Positions 53,185 to 61,376 of a stretch of 64,000 nt of DNA are shown piece after piece (position 1 is the stretch's first letter; every line of letters begins with the position of its first letter). A model generated the notes under the pieces. It searched no databases and had not been told where the DNA came from. It was given only the letters and a program-made list of their open reading frames with translations. A program made the translations under genes and the position numbers. Origin of the DNA: an uncultured Lachnospiraceae bacterium (GTDB taxonomy: Bacteria; Bacillota; Clostridia; Lachnospirales; Lachnospiraceae); the NCBI GenBank assembly GCA_910579285.1, contig CAJTTT010000013.1, forward strand, positions 32,813 through 96,812, given 5' to 3'.

Positions 53185-54552
53185 ATGGATTTACAGGGGA
53201 AACATGTGCTGGTGGTCGGTTCCGGCTTAAGCGGAACCGGGGCTGTGAAAGCTTTATGCCATGCAGGGGCGAAGCCCTTACTTTTCGATGAAAACGAGAA
53301 GCTGACGCCGGAGGAAGTGCGGGAGAAACTGATACCCGGCACAGAGGCGGAAATTGTGATCGGCACATTGAATGAGGAGCAGAAAGCCTCGGTGGAGCTT
53401 GTGGTTTTAAGTCCCGGCGTTCCTACGGATACGGCCTTTGTGGAGGATTTCCGAAAAAGGAATGTAAAGATCTGGGGCGAGATCGAGCTTGCATATGAGA
53501 TGGGGAAGGGGACGGTGATCGCCATTACAGGGACAAACGGAAAGACCACCACCACATCTCTGGTGGGAGCGATCATGGCGGCCCACTGCAAGGATGTGGA
53601 TGTGGTGGGAAATATCGGAAATCCGTATACCCTGACGGCGCTTGACGCAACGGAAGAGACCGTGACGGTTGCGGAGATCAGCAGTTTCCAGCTGGAGACG
53701 ATCGATCGGTTTCGGCCGAAGGTTTCCGCAATCTTAAACATTACGCCGGATCATTTGAACCGCCATCACACAATGGAAAATTACGCGGCGGCGAAGGAAG
53801 CCGTCTGCAAAAACCAGACGAAGGCAGAGACTTGTGTCCTGAATTATGAAAACAGTTACACGAGGACTTTTGGGGAGCGGTGCCCGGCGCGGGTGGTGTG
53901 GTTTTCCTCGGAGAGAAAGCTGGAGAACGGGTTTTATCTGGAAGGGGAGGAAATCTTTCGGGCACAAGACGGGGTGAGCGAAAGGCTCATGGACATACAC
54001 GACATGAAACTGGTGGGTGTCTGCAATGTGGAGAACGTGATGGCGGCAATGGCGGTTACGATGGCCTGCGGCGTGCCGATGGAGGAAATTCTGCCAGTAA
54101 TCAGGGAGTTTGCGCCGGTGGAGCACAGGATTGAGTTTGTGGCCGAAAAGAGGGGCGTAGACTATTACAATGATTCCAAGGGGACGAATCCCGATGCTGC
54201 CATTCAGGGAATCCGGGCGATGGACCGGCCCACAGTGCTGATCGGCGGCGGTTACGATAAGCAGAGCGATTATGACGAGTGGCTGGAAGCTTTTGACGGC
54301 AAAGTGAAATGTCTGGTGCTGATCGGGCAGACAAGGGAGAAGATAGCGGCCTGCGCGCGAGAGCACGGGCTTCAGGATATCGTGCTGGCGGATACCTTCG
54401 AGGAGGCATTTGAAGTATGTGTGGAGAAGGCGGAGCCAGGGGATGCAGTTTTGCTGTCTCCTGCCTGCGCGAGCTGGGGGATGTTCCCGAACTATGAAGT
54501 GAGGGGACAGCGGTTTAAGGAACTGGTGAATCAGATGGAGGAGAGTTGTTAG
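53185..54552 (+). CDS. murD: UDP-MurNAc-L-Ala:D-Glu ligase
   Basis: 455 residues. N-terminal Rossmann-like domain (HVLVVGSGLSGTGAVKAL), ATP loop ITGTNGKTTTTSLVG, EISSFQLET, NITPDHLNRH, C-terminal domain with FVAEKRGVDYYNDSKGTNPDAA and LLSPACASWGMF. The ATG at 53185 has GGAGG five bases upstream; an ATG four codons earlier lacks a site. The stop overlaps the ftsW GTG by one base. Confidence 0.96.
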   Translation: MDLQGKHVLVVGSGLSGTGAVKALCHAGAKPLLFDENEKLTPEEVREKLIPGTEAEIVIGTLNEEQKASVELVVLSPGVPTDTAFVEDFRKRNVKIWGEIELAYEMGKGTVIAITGTNGKTTTTSLVGAIMAAHCKDVDVVGNIGNPYTLTALDATEETVTVAEISSFQLETIDRFRPKVSAILNITPDHLNRHHTMENYAAAKEAVCKNQTKAETCVLNYENSYTRTFGERCPARVVWFSSERKLENGFYLEGEEIFRAQDGVSERLMDIHDMKLVGVCNVENVMAAMAVTMACGVPMEEILPVIREFAPVEHRIEFVAEKRGVDYYNDSKGTNPDAAIQGIRAMDRPTVLIGGGYDKQSDYDEWLEAFDGKVKCLVLIGQTREKIAACAREHGLQDIVLADTFEEAFEVCVEKAEPGDAVLLSPACASWGMFPNYEVRGQRFKELVNQMEESC

Positions 54553-55718
54553 TGGCGCAGAGAAACGCATCCCGTAGAAGACAACAAAAGGGTGAGAGCT
54601 TTATGGATTACAGCCTGCTGTTTATCGTGCTCTTTCTTGTGGGCTTCGGCATGGTTATGGTGTTTTCCTCCAGCTCCTACGAGGCGAACTTAAAGCTTGG
54701 AGACTCCACCAAATATTTGCGGCAGCAGCTTTTTGCTTCCATACTGGGACTTGTGGCAATGATGGTGGTGGCAAACATTCCCTACCATTTCTGGGAGCGG
54801 TTTGCGGTGCCGGCGTACATTGGGTCGGTGGTGCTGATCTTACTGATTATTCCTTTCGGCTACAGCTCCGGCGGTGCAACGCGCTGGCTGTACATAGGGC
54901 CGATCTCCCTGCAGGTGGCGGAGGTGGCAAAGCTTGGCATGATTCTGTTCCTGTCCAGTCTGATCTGTAAAATGGGCAAGCAGATACGAACAAGAAAAGG
55001 ATTCTGGATTGTGCTCGGTTTCCCGGTGCCTGTGGCGGGGCTGATCTATGGGATTACCAACAACTTAAGTTCAGCAGTGATTGTGATGGCAATTGCGATG
55101 CTGATGCTGTTTGTGTCCTGCCCGGATTATAAGCGGTTCTTTTTATTGGGGGCTGGGACGCTGCTCGTGGCGGCAGCTATGGTTTTTTATGTGGTGCAGA
55201 CGGCGCAGGCTCATGTGGATGATCTGGATTTTCGCGGCGCCCGCGTGCTGGCATGGCTTGACCCGGAGGCATACTCCAGCGATACCGGGTTCCAGACGCT
55301 GCAGGCTCTCTATGCGATCGGAAGCGGCGGCGTGCTCGGCAAAGGGCTGGGGCAGAGTATGCAGAAGAGAGGATTTCTGCCGGAGGCGCAGAACGATATG
55401 ATCTTCTCCATTATCTGTGAGGAGCTGGGACTGTTCGGCGGGATTGCCGTTATCATCATGTTCCTGATGCTGATCTGGCGGCTTATGATCATTGCCAACA
55501 ATGCGCCGGATCTCTACGGCGCGCTTCTGGTTGTGGGCGTGATGGGTCACATTGCCGTCCAGGTTATTCTGAATATTGCCGTGGTTACGAACACAATTCC
55601 CAATACGGGCATATCCCTTCCCTTCATCAGCTACGGCGGGTCTTCCGTCATGTTCCTGCTGATTGAAATTGGCATCACTTTGAGCGTGGCCAAGGGGATT
55701 CGCCTAAAAGATTTATGA
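54552..55718 (+). CDS. ftsW: SEDS-family glycosyltransferase FtsW
   Basis: 388 residues, about ten membrane helices. SEDS signatures: FGMVMVFSSSSYEA, GGATRWLYIGPISLQVAEVAKL (catalytic-loop region), GGVLGKGLGQSMQKRGFLPEAQNDMIF and GISLPFISYGGSSVMFLL. It polymerises lipid II at the septum with its partner class B PBP. The start is a GTG overlapping the murD stop; an ATG 18 codons on (MDYSLLF) also has a good site. Confidence 0.93.
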   Translation: MAQRNASRRRQQKGESFMDYSLLFIVLFLVGFGMVMVFSSSSYEANLKLGDSTKYLRQQLFASILGLVAMMVVANIPYHFWERFAVPAYIGSVVLILLIIPFGYSSGGATRWLYIGPISLQVAEVAKLGMILFLSSLICKMGKQIRTRKGFWIVLGFPVPVAGLIYGITNNLSSAVIVMAIAMLMLFVSCPDYKRFFLLGAGTLLVAAAMVFYVVQTAQAHVDDLDFRGARVLAWLDPEAYSSDTGFQTLQALYAIGSGGVLGKGLGQSMQKRGFLPEAQNDMIFSIICEELGLFGGIAVIIMFLMLIWRLMIIANNAPDLYGALLVVGVMGHIAVQVILNIAVVTNTIPNTGISLPFISYGGSSVMFLLIEIGITLSVAKGIRLKDL

Positions 55719-55788
55719 GGACAAGATAATTTTTGATCGGAAATCCATATAGATAGAATAGGTCATAAAGAGAAACAGAGGTAAATTT

Positions 55789-57039
55789 ATGGACGCTGTT
55801 CGTATCTATGGTGGAAACTGTCTTTCGGGACAGACGAAGATACAAGGGTCAAAAAATGCCTCGCTGCCGATTCTGGCTGCGACACTTTTGATAGACGGTA
55901 CCTGTGAGATTGTGAACTGCCCGGATATTTCAGACGTATACCATATGCTGCGGCTGTTGGAAAGCCTGGGATGCCGGGTCTGCAGAAGAGCGGACGTGAT
56001 CCGTATCGACACATGCGGTGTGACCGAGTGTGATATGCCGGCCGACTCCGTGGGCGTGATGCGCTCCTCAATCATGCTCCTTGGCGCGCTGCTTGCCCGC
56101 ATGGGTGAGGTTGCGATGGAGTATCCGGGCGGCTGTGTGATCGGAAAGCGGCCCATTGACCAGCATCTGTGCGCTCTGAGGCGCATGGGCGTGGAGATTA
56201 TGGAGAGGCCGGAGGAGTTTTGCGCCAGGGCCGGGCGCCTTCACGGCGCAGTGCATGAGCTGCCTTTCGTCAGCGTGGGTGTGACGGAAAATCTGATTTT
56301 GGCGGCGGTTCTGGCGGAGGGAGAGACCGTGATCCACCCGGCGGCCAGAGAGCCGGAGATACAGGCGCTGTGTGACTTTCTGATTCGCGCCGGAGGTAAG
56401 ATAAGCGGCGCGGGGACAGACCGCCTGGTGATCGAGGGCGTGAAAAAGCTCTGCCCAGTGCGCTTTTGTGTGCCGGCTGACCGAATTGTGGCGGGCACAT
56501 ATCTGGCGGCCTGCATGTGTGCGGGAGGCCGTGTCTTTCTGGAGGATGCGCCCTGTGAACAGATGGAGAGTGTGCTTTCCTGCGCCCGGCAGATGGGTGT
56601 GCGCCTTATGCCGTCCCGGGACGGCCTGCTGGTGGAAGGCCGGGCCTGCCGAAGGCTTGAGGAGAGTCTGGTGACAGCGGTTTATCCGGGATTTCCCACA
56701 GATTTGCAGTCTCTTTTTATGGCAGCTATGGCTGTATCTGGACAGGGCGGGCTGATTGAGGAGACAGTTTTTGAGAACCGCTTCCGAATTGTGCCCGAGC
56801 TTGTGAAAATGGGGGCCGATATCCGGGTACGGGGAAAATGCGCCTGCATCCGGGGCGGCAGGAGGCTTTGCAACACCATTGTGGAAGCGCAGGAGCTGCG
56901 CGGCGGCGCTGCGCTTGTCGCGGCTTCGCTTGCGGCGGAGGGCACGGGCATCGTGACCAACAGGCATTATATTGACCGGGGCTATGAAGACATTACGCGC
57001 AGCCTGCGGGAGCTGGGAGCGGATATAGAGCTTGCATAA
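55789..57039 (+). CDS. murA: UDP-GlcNAc 1-carboxyvinyltransferase
   Basis: 416 residues, EPSP-synthase-like fold. GSKNASLPILAATLL near the N-terminus; catalytic Cys116 in PGGCVIGKRPIDQH, the residue hit by fosfomycin; GFPTDLQSLFMAAM and GAALVAASLAAEG toward the end. First committed step of wall precursor synthesis. It occupies the place between ftsW and ftsQ where murG is common in other cluster versions. Confidence 0.95.
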   Translation: MDAVRIYGGNCLSGQTKIQGSKNASLPILAATLLIDGTCEIVNCPDISDVYHMLRLLESLGCRVCRRADVIRIDTCGVTECDMPADSVGVMRSSIMLLGALLARMGEVAMEYPGGCVIGKRPIDQHLCALRRMGVEIMERPEEFCARAGRLHGAVHELPFVSVGVTENLILAAVLAEGETVIHPAAREPEIQALCDFLIRAGGKISGAGTDRLVIEGVKKLCPVRFCVPADRIVAGTYLAACMCAGGRVFLEDAPCEQMESVLSCARQMGVRLMPSRDGLLVEGRACRRLEESLVTAVYPGFPTDLQSLFMAAMAVSGQGGLIEETVFENRFRIVPELVKMGADIRVRGKCACIRGGRRLCNTIVEAQELRGGAALVAASLAAEGTGIVTNRHYIDRGYEDITRSLRELGADIELA

Positions 57040-57041
57040 CA

Positions 57042-57236
57042 ATGCGAAAAGTGCTTCTAGAGACGTCCCGCCATAGGACGGGACGCCAAGAAGCACTAAG
57101 TTTCGCATGAGAGAATGCCAAAAGGAGGCATTCTCTGTGTGGAGAGGTGGCAAAAAGCGGCATTCTCTGTGTGGAGAGGTGGCGAAAGGCGGCATTCTCT
57201 GTGTGGAGAGGCGCGAAAAAGCGGCACTCTCCGCAC
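57042..57236. repeat. Compound hairpin element C with tandem units (murA-ftsQ junction)
   Basis: Outer stem ATGCGAAA (57042-57049) with 57101-57108, GTGCTTCT (57051-57058) with 57089-57096, inner GTCCCG/CGGGAC (57065-57084). Then GAGAATGCC (57111-57119) with GGCATTCTC (57127-57135), followed by three tandem units of about 32 bases (starting 57141, 57173 and 57205), each GGAGAGG, a GAAA- or AAAA-containing middle, GGCATTCTC or GGCACTCTC, then TGTGT or GCAC. The last ends exactly like elements A and B. Confidence 0.8.
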
Positions 57237-57258
57237 TACGGGAAAATGAGGTTTGCAG

Positions 57259-58122
57259 ATGAGCGATAAGAAAACCGTAAAAAAGAAAAAAAAGACGAAT
57301 CCGAATCTGCGGCTGATTAAGAACGGGGATGTGCAGGAGCCGAAAAAGAAGAGGCGCAGGGAGAGGAAACGTGTGGAGAGGCCGGAAAAGCTCCGTTTTG
57401 GCAAGGCGAGACGGGTTGGGATTCTGCTGGCGGTTTTCTTTTCCCTCCTCTTTCTTCTGACGGGCGGGTTTCTCTATATCACCAATAATTACAAGGTGAC
57501 AACGGTTCATGTGGACGGCAGTATCCACTATACGAACGAGGAGATTATGGAGATGGTGATGGGGGGCAGATTTGGGGACAACTCCCTGTTTCTCTCCATG
57601 AAATACCGCGATAAAGGAATCGAGGGCGTCCCTTTCATTGAGACTATGGATGTGGATATCGAGGCGAAAGACACAATCCGCATCACGGTGTACGAGAAGG
57701 CGCTGGCCGGTTATGTCAGGTATCTTGGGCGCTATGTGTATTTTGACAAGGACGGCATTGTGGTGGAGACGTCCCAGGAGGAGACTGCCGGGATTCCCCA
57801 GGTGACAGGGCTTTCCTTCGACCATGTGATCCTGCACGAGCCGCTGCCGGTGGACAAGCCCGAGTTGTTCGATGAAATCTTAAATATTACCCAGCAGCTT
57901 GCAAAGTATTCTCTCACGGCGGACAGGATTTATTTTAACAGCGCTTATGAGGTGACATTGTATTTCGGAGAGGCGAAGATTGCGCTTGGGGAAAATAAGG
58001 ATATTGACGAGAAGATTATGAAGCTGCAGTATATTCTGCCGGATTTATTGGGAAAAAGTGGTACTTTAGATATGCGGGAATACAGCGAAGACACGAAAAC
58101 ATACAGCTTTGAGCAGGATTGA
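57259..58122 (+). CDS. ftsQ: FtsQ/DivIB-type cell division protein
   Basis: 287 residues. A very basic cytoplasmic head (KKKKKTNPNL, KKKRRRERKRVERPEK), one membrane helix (GILLAVFFSLLFLLTGGFLYI, about 56-77), a POTRA domain (VTTVHVDGSIHYTNEEIMEMV) and the FtsQ domain. It links FtsL/DivIC and the septal synthase. GAGG seven bases before the ATG. Confidence 0.9.
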   Translation: MSDKKTVKKKKKTNPNLRLIKNGDVQEPKKKRRRERKRVERPEKLRFGKARRVGILLAVFFSLLFLLTGGFLYITNNYKVTTVHVDGSIHYTNEEIMEMVMGGRFGDNSLFLSMKYRDKGIEGVPFIETMDVDIEAKDTIRITVYEKALAGYVRYLGRYVYFDKDGIVVETSQEETAGIPQVTGLSFDHVILHEPLPVDKPELFDEILNITQQLAKYSLTADRIYFNSAYEVTLYFGEAKIALGENKDIDEKIMKLQYILPDLLGKSGTLDMREYSEDTKTYSFEQD

Positions 58123-58187
58123 CGGGAAAGTGATACGGAAAAAAGATAACAAAATCGGCGCAAACGGGATAAAAAGAAAAAAATGGC

Positions 58188-58216
58188 TTGCTAAGTTTGG
58201 AAATTAATTATATGAT
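58188..58216 (+). promoter_or_regulatory. Promoter of ftsZ
   Basis: TTGCTA (58188-58193), 17 bases, TATGAT (58211-58216), 51 bases upstream of the start. It gives ftsZ an extra start inside the cluster. Confidence 0.5.
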
Positions 58217-58266
58217 AAAGTATATGATTATGTACGGAGCATGTGGAAGTAGAAGGAGGAATCACC

Positions 58267-59481
58267 TTGCTTGAGATTAAGTCGAATGAAGCGGAGTCCG
58301 CTGCGAAGATTATCGTCGTAGGCGTCGGCGGTGCGGGCAACAACGCTGTAAATAGAATGATAGATGAAGAGATAGACGGTGTAGAGTTTATTGGCATTAA
58401 TACAGATAAACAGGCTCTGCAGCTCTGCCGGGCAACCAGACTGCTGCAGATCGGTGAAAAGCTTACCAAGGGGCTTGGAGCGGGCGCGAAGCCGGAGATC
58501 GGTGAGAAGGCCGCGGAGGAGAGCTCCGAGGAGGTTGCGCAGGCTTTAAAGGGAGCGGACATGGTGTTTGTTACCTGCGGCATGGGCGGCGGCACGGGAA
58601 CGGGAGCGGCTCCTGTGGTGGCCAAGCTTGCGAAGGATATGGGTATTCTGACTGTCGGCGTGGTGACGAAGCCTTTCCGCTTTGAGGCGAAGGCGCGTAT
58701 GACCAATGCCCTGTCCGGGATTGAGAAAATTAAGGACAATGTAGATACCCTGATCGTGATTCCCAACGACAAGCTTCTGGAGATTGTGGACAGGCGTACA
58801 ACCATGCCTGAAGCTCTTAAGAAAGCGGATGAAGTGCTCCAGCAGGCGGTACAGGGCATTACGGATCTGATCAACATGCCCGCCATTATTAATCTGGATT
58901 TCGCGGACGTGCAGACGGTTATGAAGGATAAGGGAATCGCGCACATCGGTATCGGCACGGGCAAGGGTGATGACAAGGCAGCGGAGGCCGCTAAGATGGC
59001 GGTGGAGAGTCCGCTTCTTGAGACGACCATCACAGGGGCTACCCATGTGATTATCAACGTGTCCGGCGATATCTCCCTGGCGGATGCATCCGATGCGTCT
59101 GATTATGTGAGAGCGCTTACGGGTGATGAGGTGAATATCATCTTCGGCGCGATGTATGATTCCAGTATGACAGACACCTGTAATGTTACCATTATCGCTA
59201 CGGGTATCGAGGAGAAAGCGGCCAGACAGGGCGCGGGACTCGGCTTTAAGAGCGGCTACATAACCCCCACCTCCCTGCAGGGAAAAACCTCGGTAGGAAC
59301 GGGCGCGGGACTTGGCGCGTTTACAGCGGCGAATGTTGGGTTAAAACAGCCGGTTACGGCGCAGGGCGGACAGGCCAGGACGCAGACAGGCCTTAAACCG
59401 ATCGGCATCCAGAAGACCAACGACATTAAGAGTTCCGTGGAGGAGAAATCGCTGGATATCCCGAGTTTCCTGAGAAAGTAG
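58267..59481 (+). CDS. ftsZ: Cell division GTPase FtsZ
   Basis: 404 residues. GVGGAGNNAVNRMID, tubulin signature GGGTGTGAAPVVA, NVDTLIVIPNDKL, and the C-terminal peptide DIPSFLRK that binds membrane tethers. TTG start seven bases after AAGGAGG, giving MLEIKSNEAE as in clostridial homologues; the upstream in-frame GTG (58243) is unlikely. No ftsA precedes it here. A terminator follows. Confidence 0.97.
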   Translation: MLEIKSNEAESAAKIIVVGVGGAGNNAVNRMIDEEIDGVEFIGINTDKQALQLCRATRLLQIGEKLTKGLGAGAKPEIGEKAAEESSEEVAQALKGADMVFVTCGMGGGTGTGAAPVVAKLAKDMGILTVGVVTKPFRFEAKARMTNALSGIEKIKDNVDTLIVIPNDKLLEIVDRRTTMPEALKKADEVLQQAVQGITDLINMPAIINLDFADVQTVMKDKGIAHIGIGTGKGDDKAAEAAKMAVESPLLETTITGATHVIINVSGDISLADASDASDYVRALTGDEVNIIFGAMYDSSMTDTCNVTIIATGIEEKAARQGAGLGFKSGYITPTSLQGKTSVGTGAGLGAFTAANVGLKQPVTAQGGQARTQTGLKPIGIQKTNDIKSSVEEKSLDIPSFLRK

Positions 59482-59558
59482 ATAACAGTATGGGACAGGC
59501 AGATGCATTTATACTTAAAAACACAACATAGAAATTTATGACCATTTGGAAAGATGTG

Positions 59559-59591
59559 AAATACCACAGGAGGATATCCTGTGGTATTTTT
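59559..59591 (+). terminator. Terminator after ftsZ
   Basis: AAATACCACAGGA (59559-59571) pairs over 13 bases with 59577-59589, five-base loop, ending in five Ts. Confidence 0.85.
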
Positions 59592-59671
59592 GTAGTGCGC
59601 AGGAATAAAATCTTTCCCGCTCGATTTTTGTTGCTATCTGTCTGGAAAAATAGGGGAAATGCTCCCTGATT

Positions 59672-59704
59672 GTGACAGAATACGCAGACCGTATTTTCTA
59701 TAAT
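59672..59704 (+). promoter_or_regulatory. Candidate spoIIG promoter with long spacer
   Basis: GTGACA (59672-59677), 21 bases, TATAAT (59699-59704). The Bacillus spoIIG promoter is a SigA promoter with an overlong spacer that needs Spo0A-P. The same architecture is visible here; I could not place convincing Spo0A boxes. Confidence 0.45.
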
Positions 59705-59728
59705 GAAGAGGAAATACGGAGGTGGAAA

Positions 59729-60541
59729 GTGTATTACAAATTATATATTGACAGTGTTTTCATCCTGCAGATGACAACTGACCTGTATCTGCTGTCCCTG
59801 GCCGGACAAATAATGCGGCGTACTGCCACGCGCCGGAGGAAATGGCTGGGAGCGGCGGCGGGAGCCGGGATGAGCTGCCTGTTTTTGATGCTGCCGGTTT
59901 TCACGGTGGGAGGCAGGCTTTTACTCGGCGCAGTGCCTGTCAGTATGTGTATGATGTGTCTCACCTATCAGATACACGGTGTGCGCCGTCTTCTTCGGGC
60001 GTCTCTGCTGATGGCTGCCGCCGGCTTTTTTTTAGGCGGCGGTATGATATGGATTCTGAATCGCTTAAGAACCGTTATGAAGGGGAGTGGAGGACTTTTC
60101 TTAACCCTTGCGGCGGGCGTGTTATCCTATCTGGTTATGAAGGCGGTCTTACAGTGGCTTTTGAGAAGGCGGGAGGACAATCTGCGGACGGTGCGCGTCT
60201 ATGTGCCGTCGCTGGGACAGGAGATCCGCATAAGCGCCCTGGTGGATACGGGGAATCACCTGTCAGATCCTTTGAGCGGCGCGCCGGTGAGCGTAATCAG
60301 CGGGAAAATTGCCGGCTGCATGGCATCCTGTCTGTCTCAGGAGAAATTCCATGCGGTTCCGTACAGAAGTGTGGGGAAACAAAGCGGTATTCTCCCGGCC
60401 TATGAACTGCCGGAGGTACTGATTGAGGATGCAGGCGGAACGCTCAAAAGAGAACATGTCATCGTTGCGGTTTGTGATACGGGAATATCGGAGGAGAGTG
60501 AATACCAGATGATATTGCACCCCGGGCTATTAGAAAACTAG
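59729..60541 (+). CDS. spoIIGA: Sigma-E processing peptidase SpoIIGA
   Basis: 270 residues. An N-terminal membrane domain with about five helices (IDSVFILQMTTDLYLLSLAG; GMSCLFLMLPVFTVGG; ASLLMAAAGFFLGGGMIWIL; LFLTLAAGVLSYLVMKAVL) and a C-terminal aspartic-protease-like domain with Asp173 in ALVDTGNHLSDPLSGAPVSV. It cleaves pro-SigE at the sporulation septum. The GTG start lies behind GGAGGTG; the frame also opens at 59672, inside the candidate promoter. sigE follows after 11 bases. Confidence 0.92.
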   Translation: MYYKLYIDSVFILQMTTDLYLLSLAGQIMRRTATRRRKWLGAAAGAGMSCLFLMLPVFTVGGRLLLGAVPVSMCMMCLTYQIHGVRRLLRASLLMAAAGFFLGGGMIWILNRLRTVMKGSGGLFLTLAAGVLSYLVMKAVLQWLLRRREDNLRTVRVYVPSLGQEIRISALVDTGNHLSDPLSGAPVSVISGKIAGCMASCLSQEKFHAVPYRSVGKQSGILPAYELPEVLIEDAGGTLKREHVIVAVCDTGISEESEYQMILHPGLLEN

Positions 60542-60552
60542 GAGGAAAAAAG

Positions 60553-61293
60553 ATGGTTTTAAAAGTGGCAATTCCCGGTAAGATTCAGTTTAAAATGGTG
60601 CACAGGGATCAGAAGTTCCTGATGACCAGACAGGGAGACATTCATTACATAGGCGGGGCCGAGGTGCTGCCGCCGCCTCTCGAGACCGACAGGGAGAATG
60701 AGATCATTGGCGATCTGGGAACGGAATATGAGGACGAGGCCAAATCGATTCTGATAGAACATAACTTAAGACTTGTGGTGTACATAGCGAAAAAGTTTGA
60801 CAATACGGGTGTGGGCGTGGAGGATCTGATCTCCATCGGAACCATCGGACTGATTAAGTCCATCAACACCTTTAATCCCGGAAAGAACATTAAGCTGGCG
60901 ACTTACGCATCGCGCTGTATTGAGAATGAAATTCTGATGTACCTGAGAAGAAACAACAAGCATCGGATGGAAGTTTCCATAGATGAGCCGCTGAACGTGG
61001 ACTGGGACGGCAATGAACTTCTCCTTTCAGACATTTTAGGGACGGACGAGGATGTCATTTATAAGGATCTGGAGAATGAGGTTGAGAGAAAACTTCTGAT
61101 CCGGGCGATTGCCAAGCTGTCCGAGCGGGAGCAGACGATCATCCGCCTGCGGTTCGGCATCGGCAGCGCGGATGGGAAAGAGTTAACACAGAAGGAGGTG
61201 GCGGAGCTGCTTGGCATTTCACAGTCCTATATTTCCAGATTGGAAAAGAAGATTATGCGGCGGCTGAAAAAGGAGATGAGTAAGGATAATTGA
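60553..61293 (+). CDS. sigE: Sporulation sigma factor SigE (pro-form)
   Basis: 246 residues. The N-terminal extension up to about residue 30 is the expected pro-sequence, followed by YIGGAEVLPPPL. Region 2: HNLRLVVYIAKKFDNTGVG, LISIGTIGLIKSI and LATYASRCIENEI; region 4 helix-turn-helix: TQKEVAELLGISQSYISRLE. First mother-cell sigma factor, activated by the protease encoded upstream. In many Clostridia sigG follows directly; here it does not. Confidence 0.97.
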   Translation: MVLKVAIPGKIQFKMVHRDQKFLMTRQGDIHYIGGAEVLPPPLETDRENEIIGDLGTEYEDEAKSILIEHNLRLVVYIAKKFDNTGVGVEDLISIGTIGLIKSINTFNPGKNIKLATYASRCIENEILMYLRRNNKHRMEVSIDEPLNVDWDGNELLLSDILGTDEDVIYKDLENEVERKLLIRAIAKLSEREQTIIRLRFGIGSADGKELTQKEVAELLGISQSYISRLEKKIMRRLKKEMSKDN

Positions 61294-61305
61294 TCGGAGA
61301 TTTGT

Positions 61306-61334
61306 TTGCTTTTTGTCTCTGGTGCGCGTATAAT
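61306..61334 (+). promoter_or_regulatory. Promoter of the REC/HD-GYP/GGDEF gene
   Basis: TTGCTT (61306-61311), 17 bases, TATAAT (61329-61334), 43 bases before the ATG: a good SigA promoter separating this gene from sigE. Confidence 0.65.
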
Positions 61335-61376
61335 GGAAAAAAGAGCCGTATGTTACATAGTTAATATGGGGGACAA

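Noticed and set aside
57111..57236. CRISPR-like array
   Set aside because: Units are about 32 bases with no distinct unique spacers, the unit itself is a hairpin, and no cas genes are near.
56068..57837. A 589-codon minus-strand open frame across murA, the tandem repeats and ftsQ
   Set aside because: It lies antisense to two certain genes. The repeated peptide segments in it come from the tandem hairpin units, not from protein selection.
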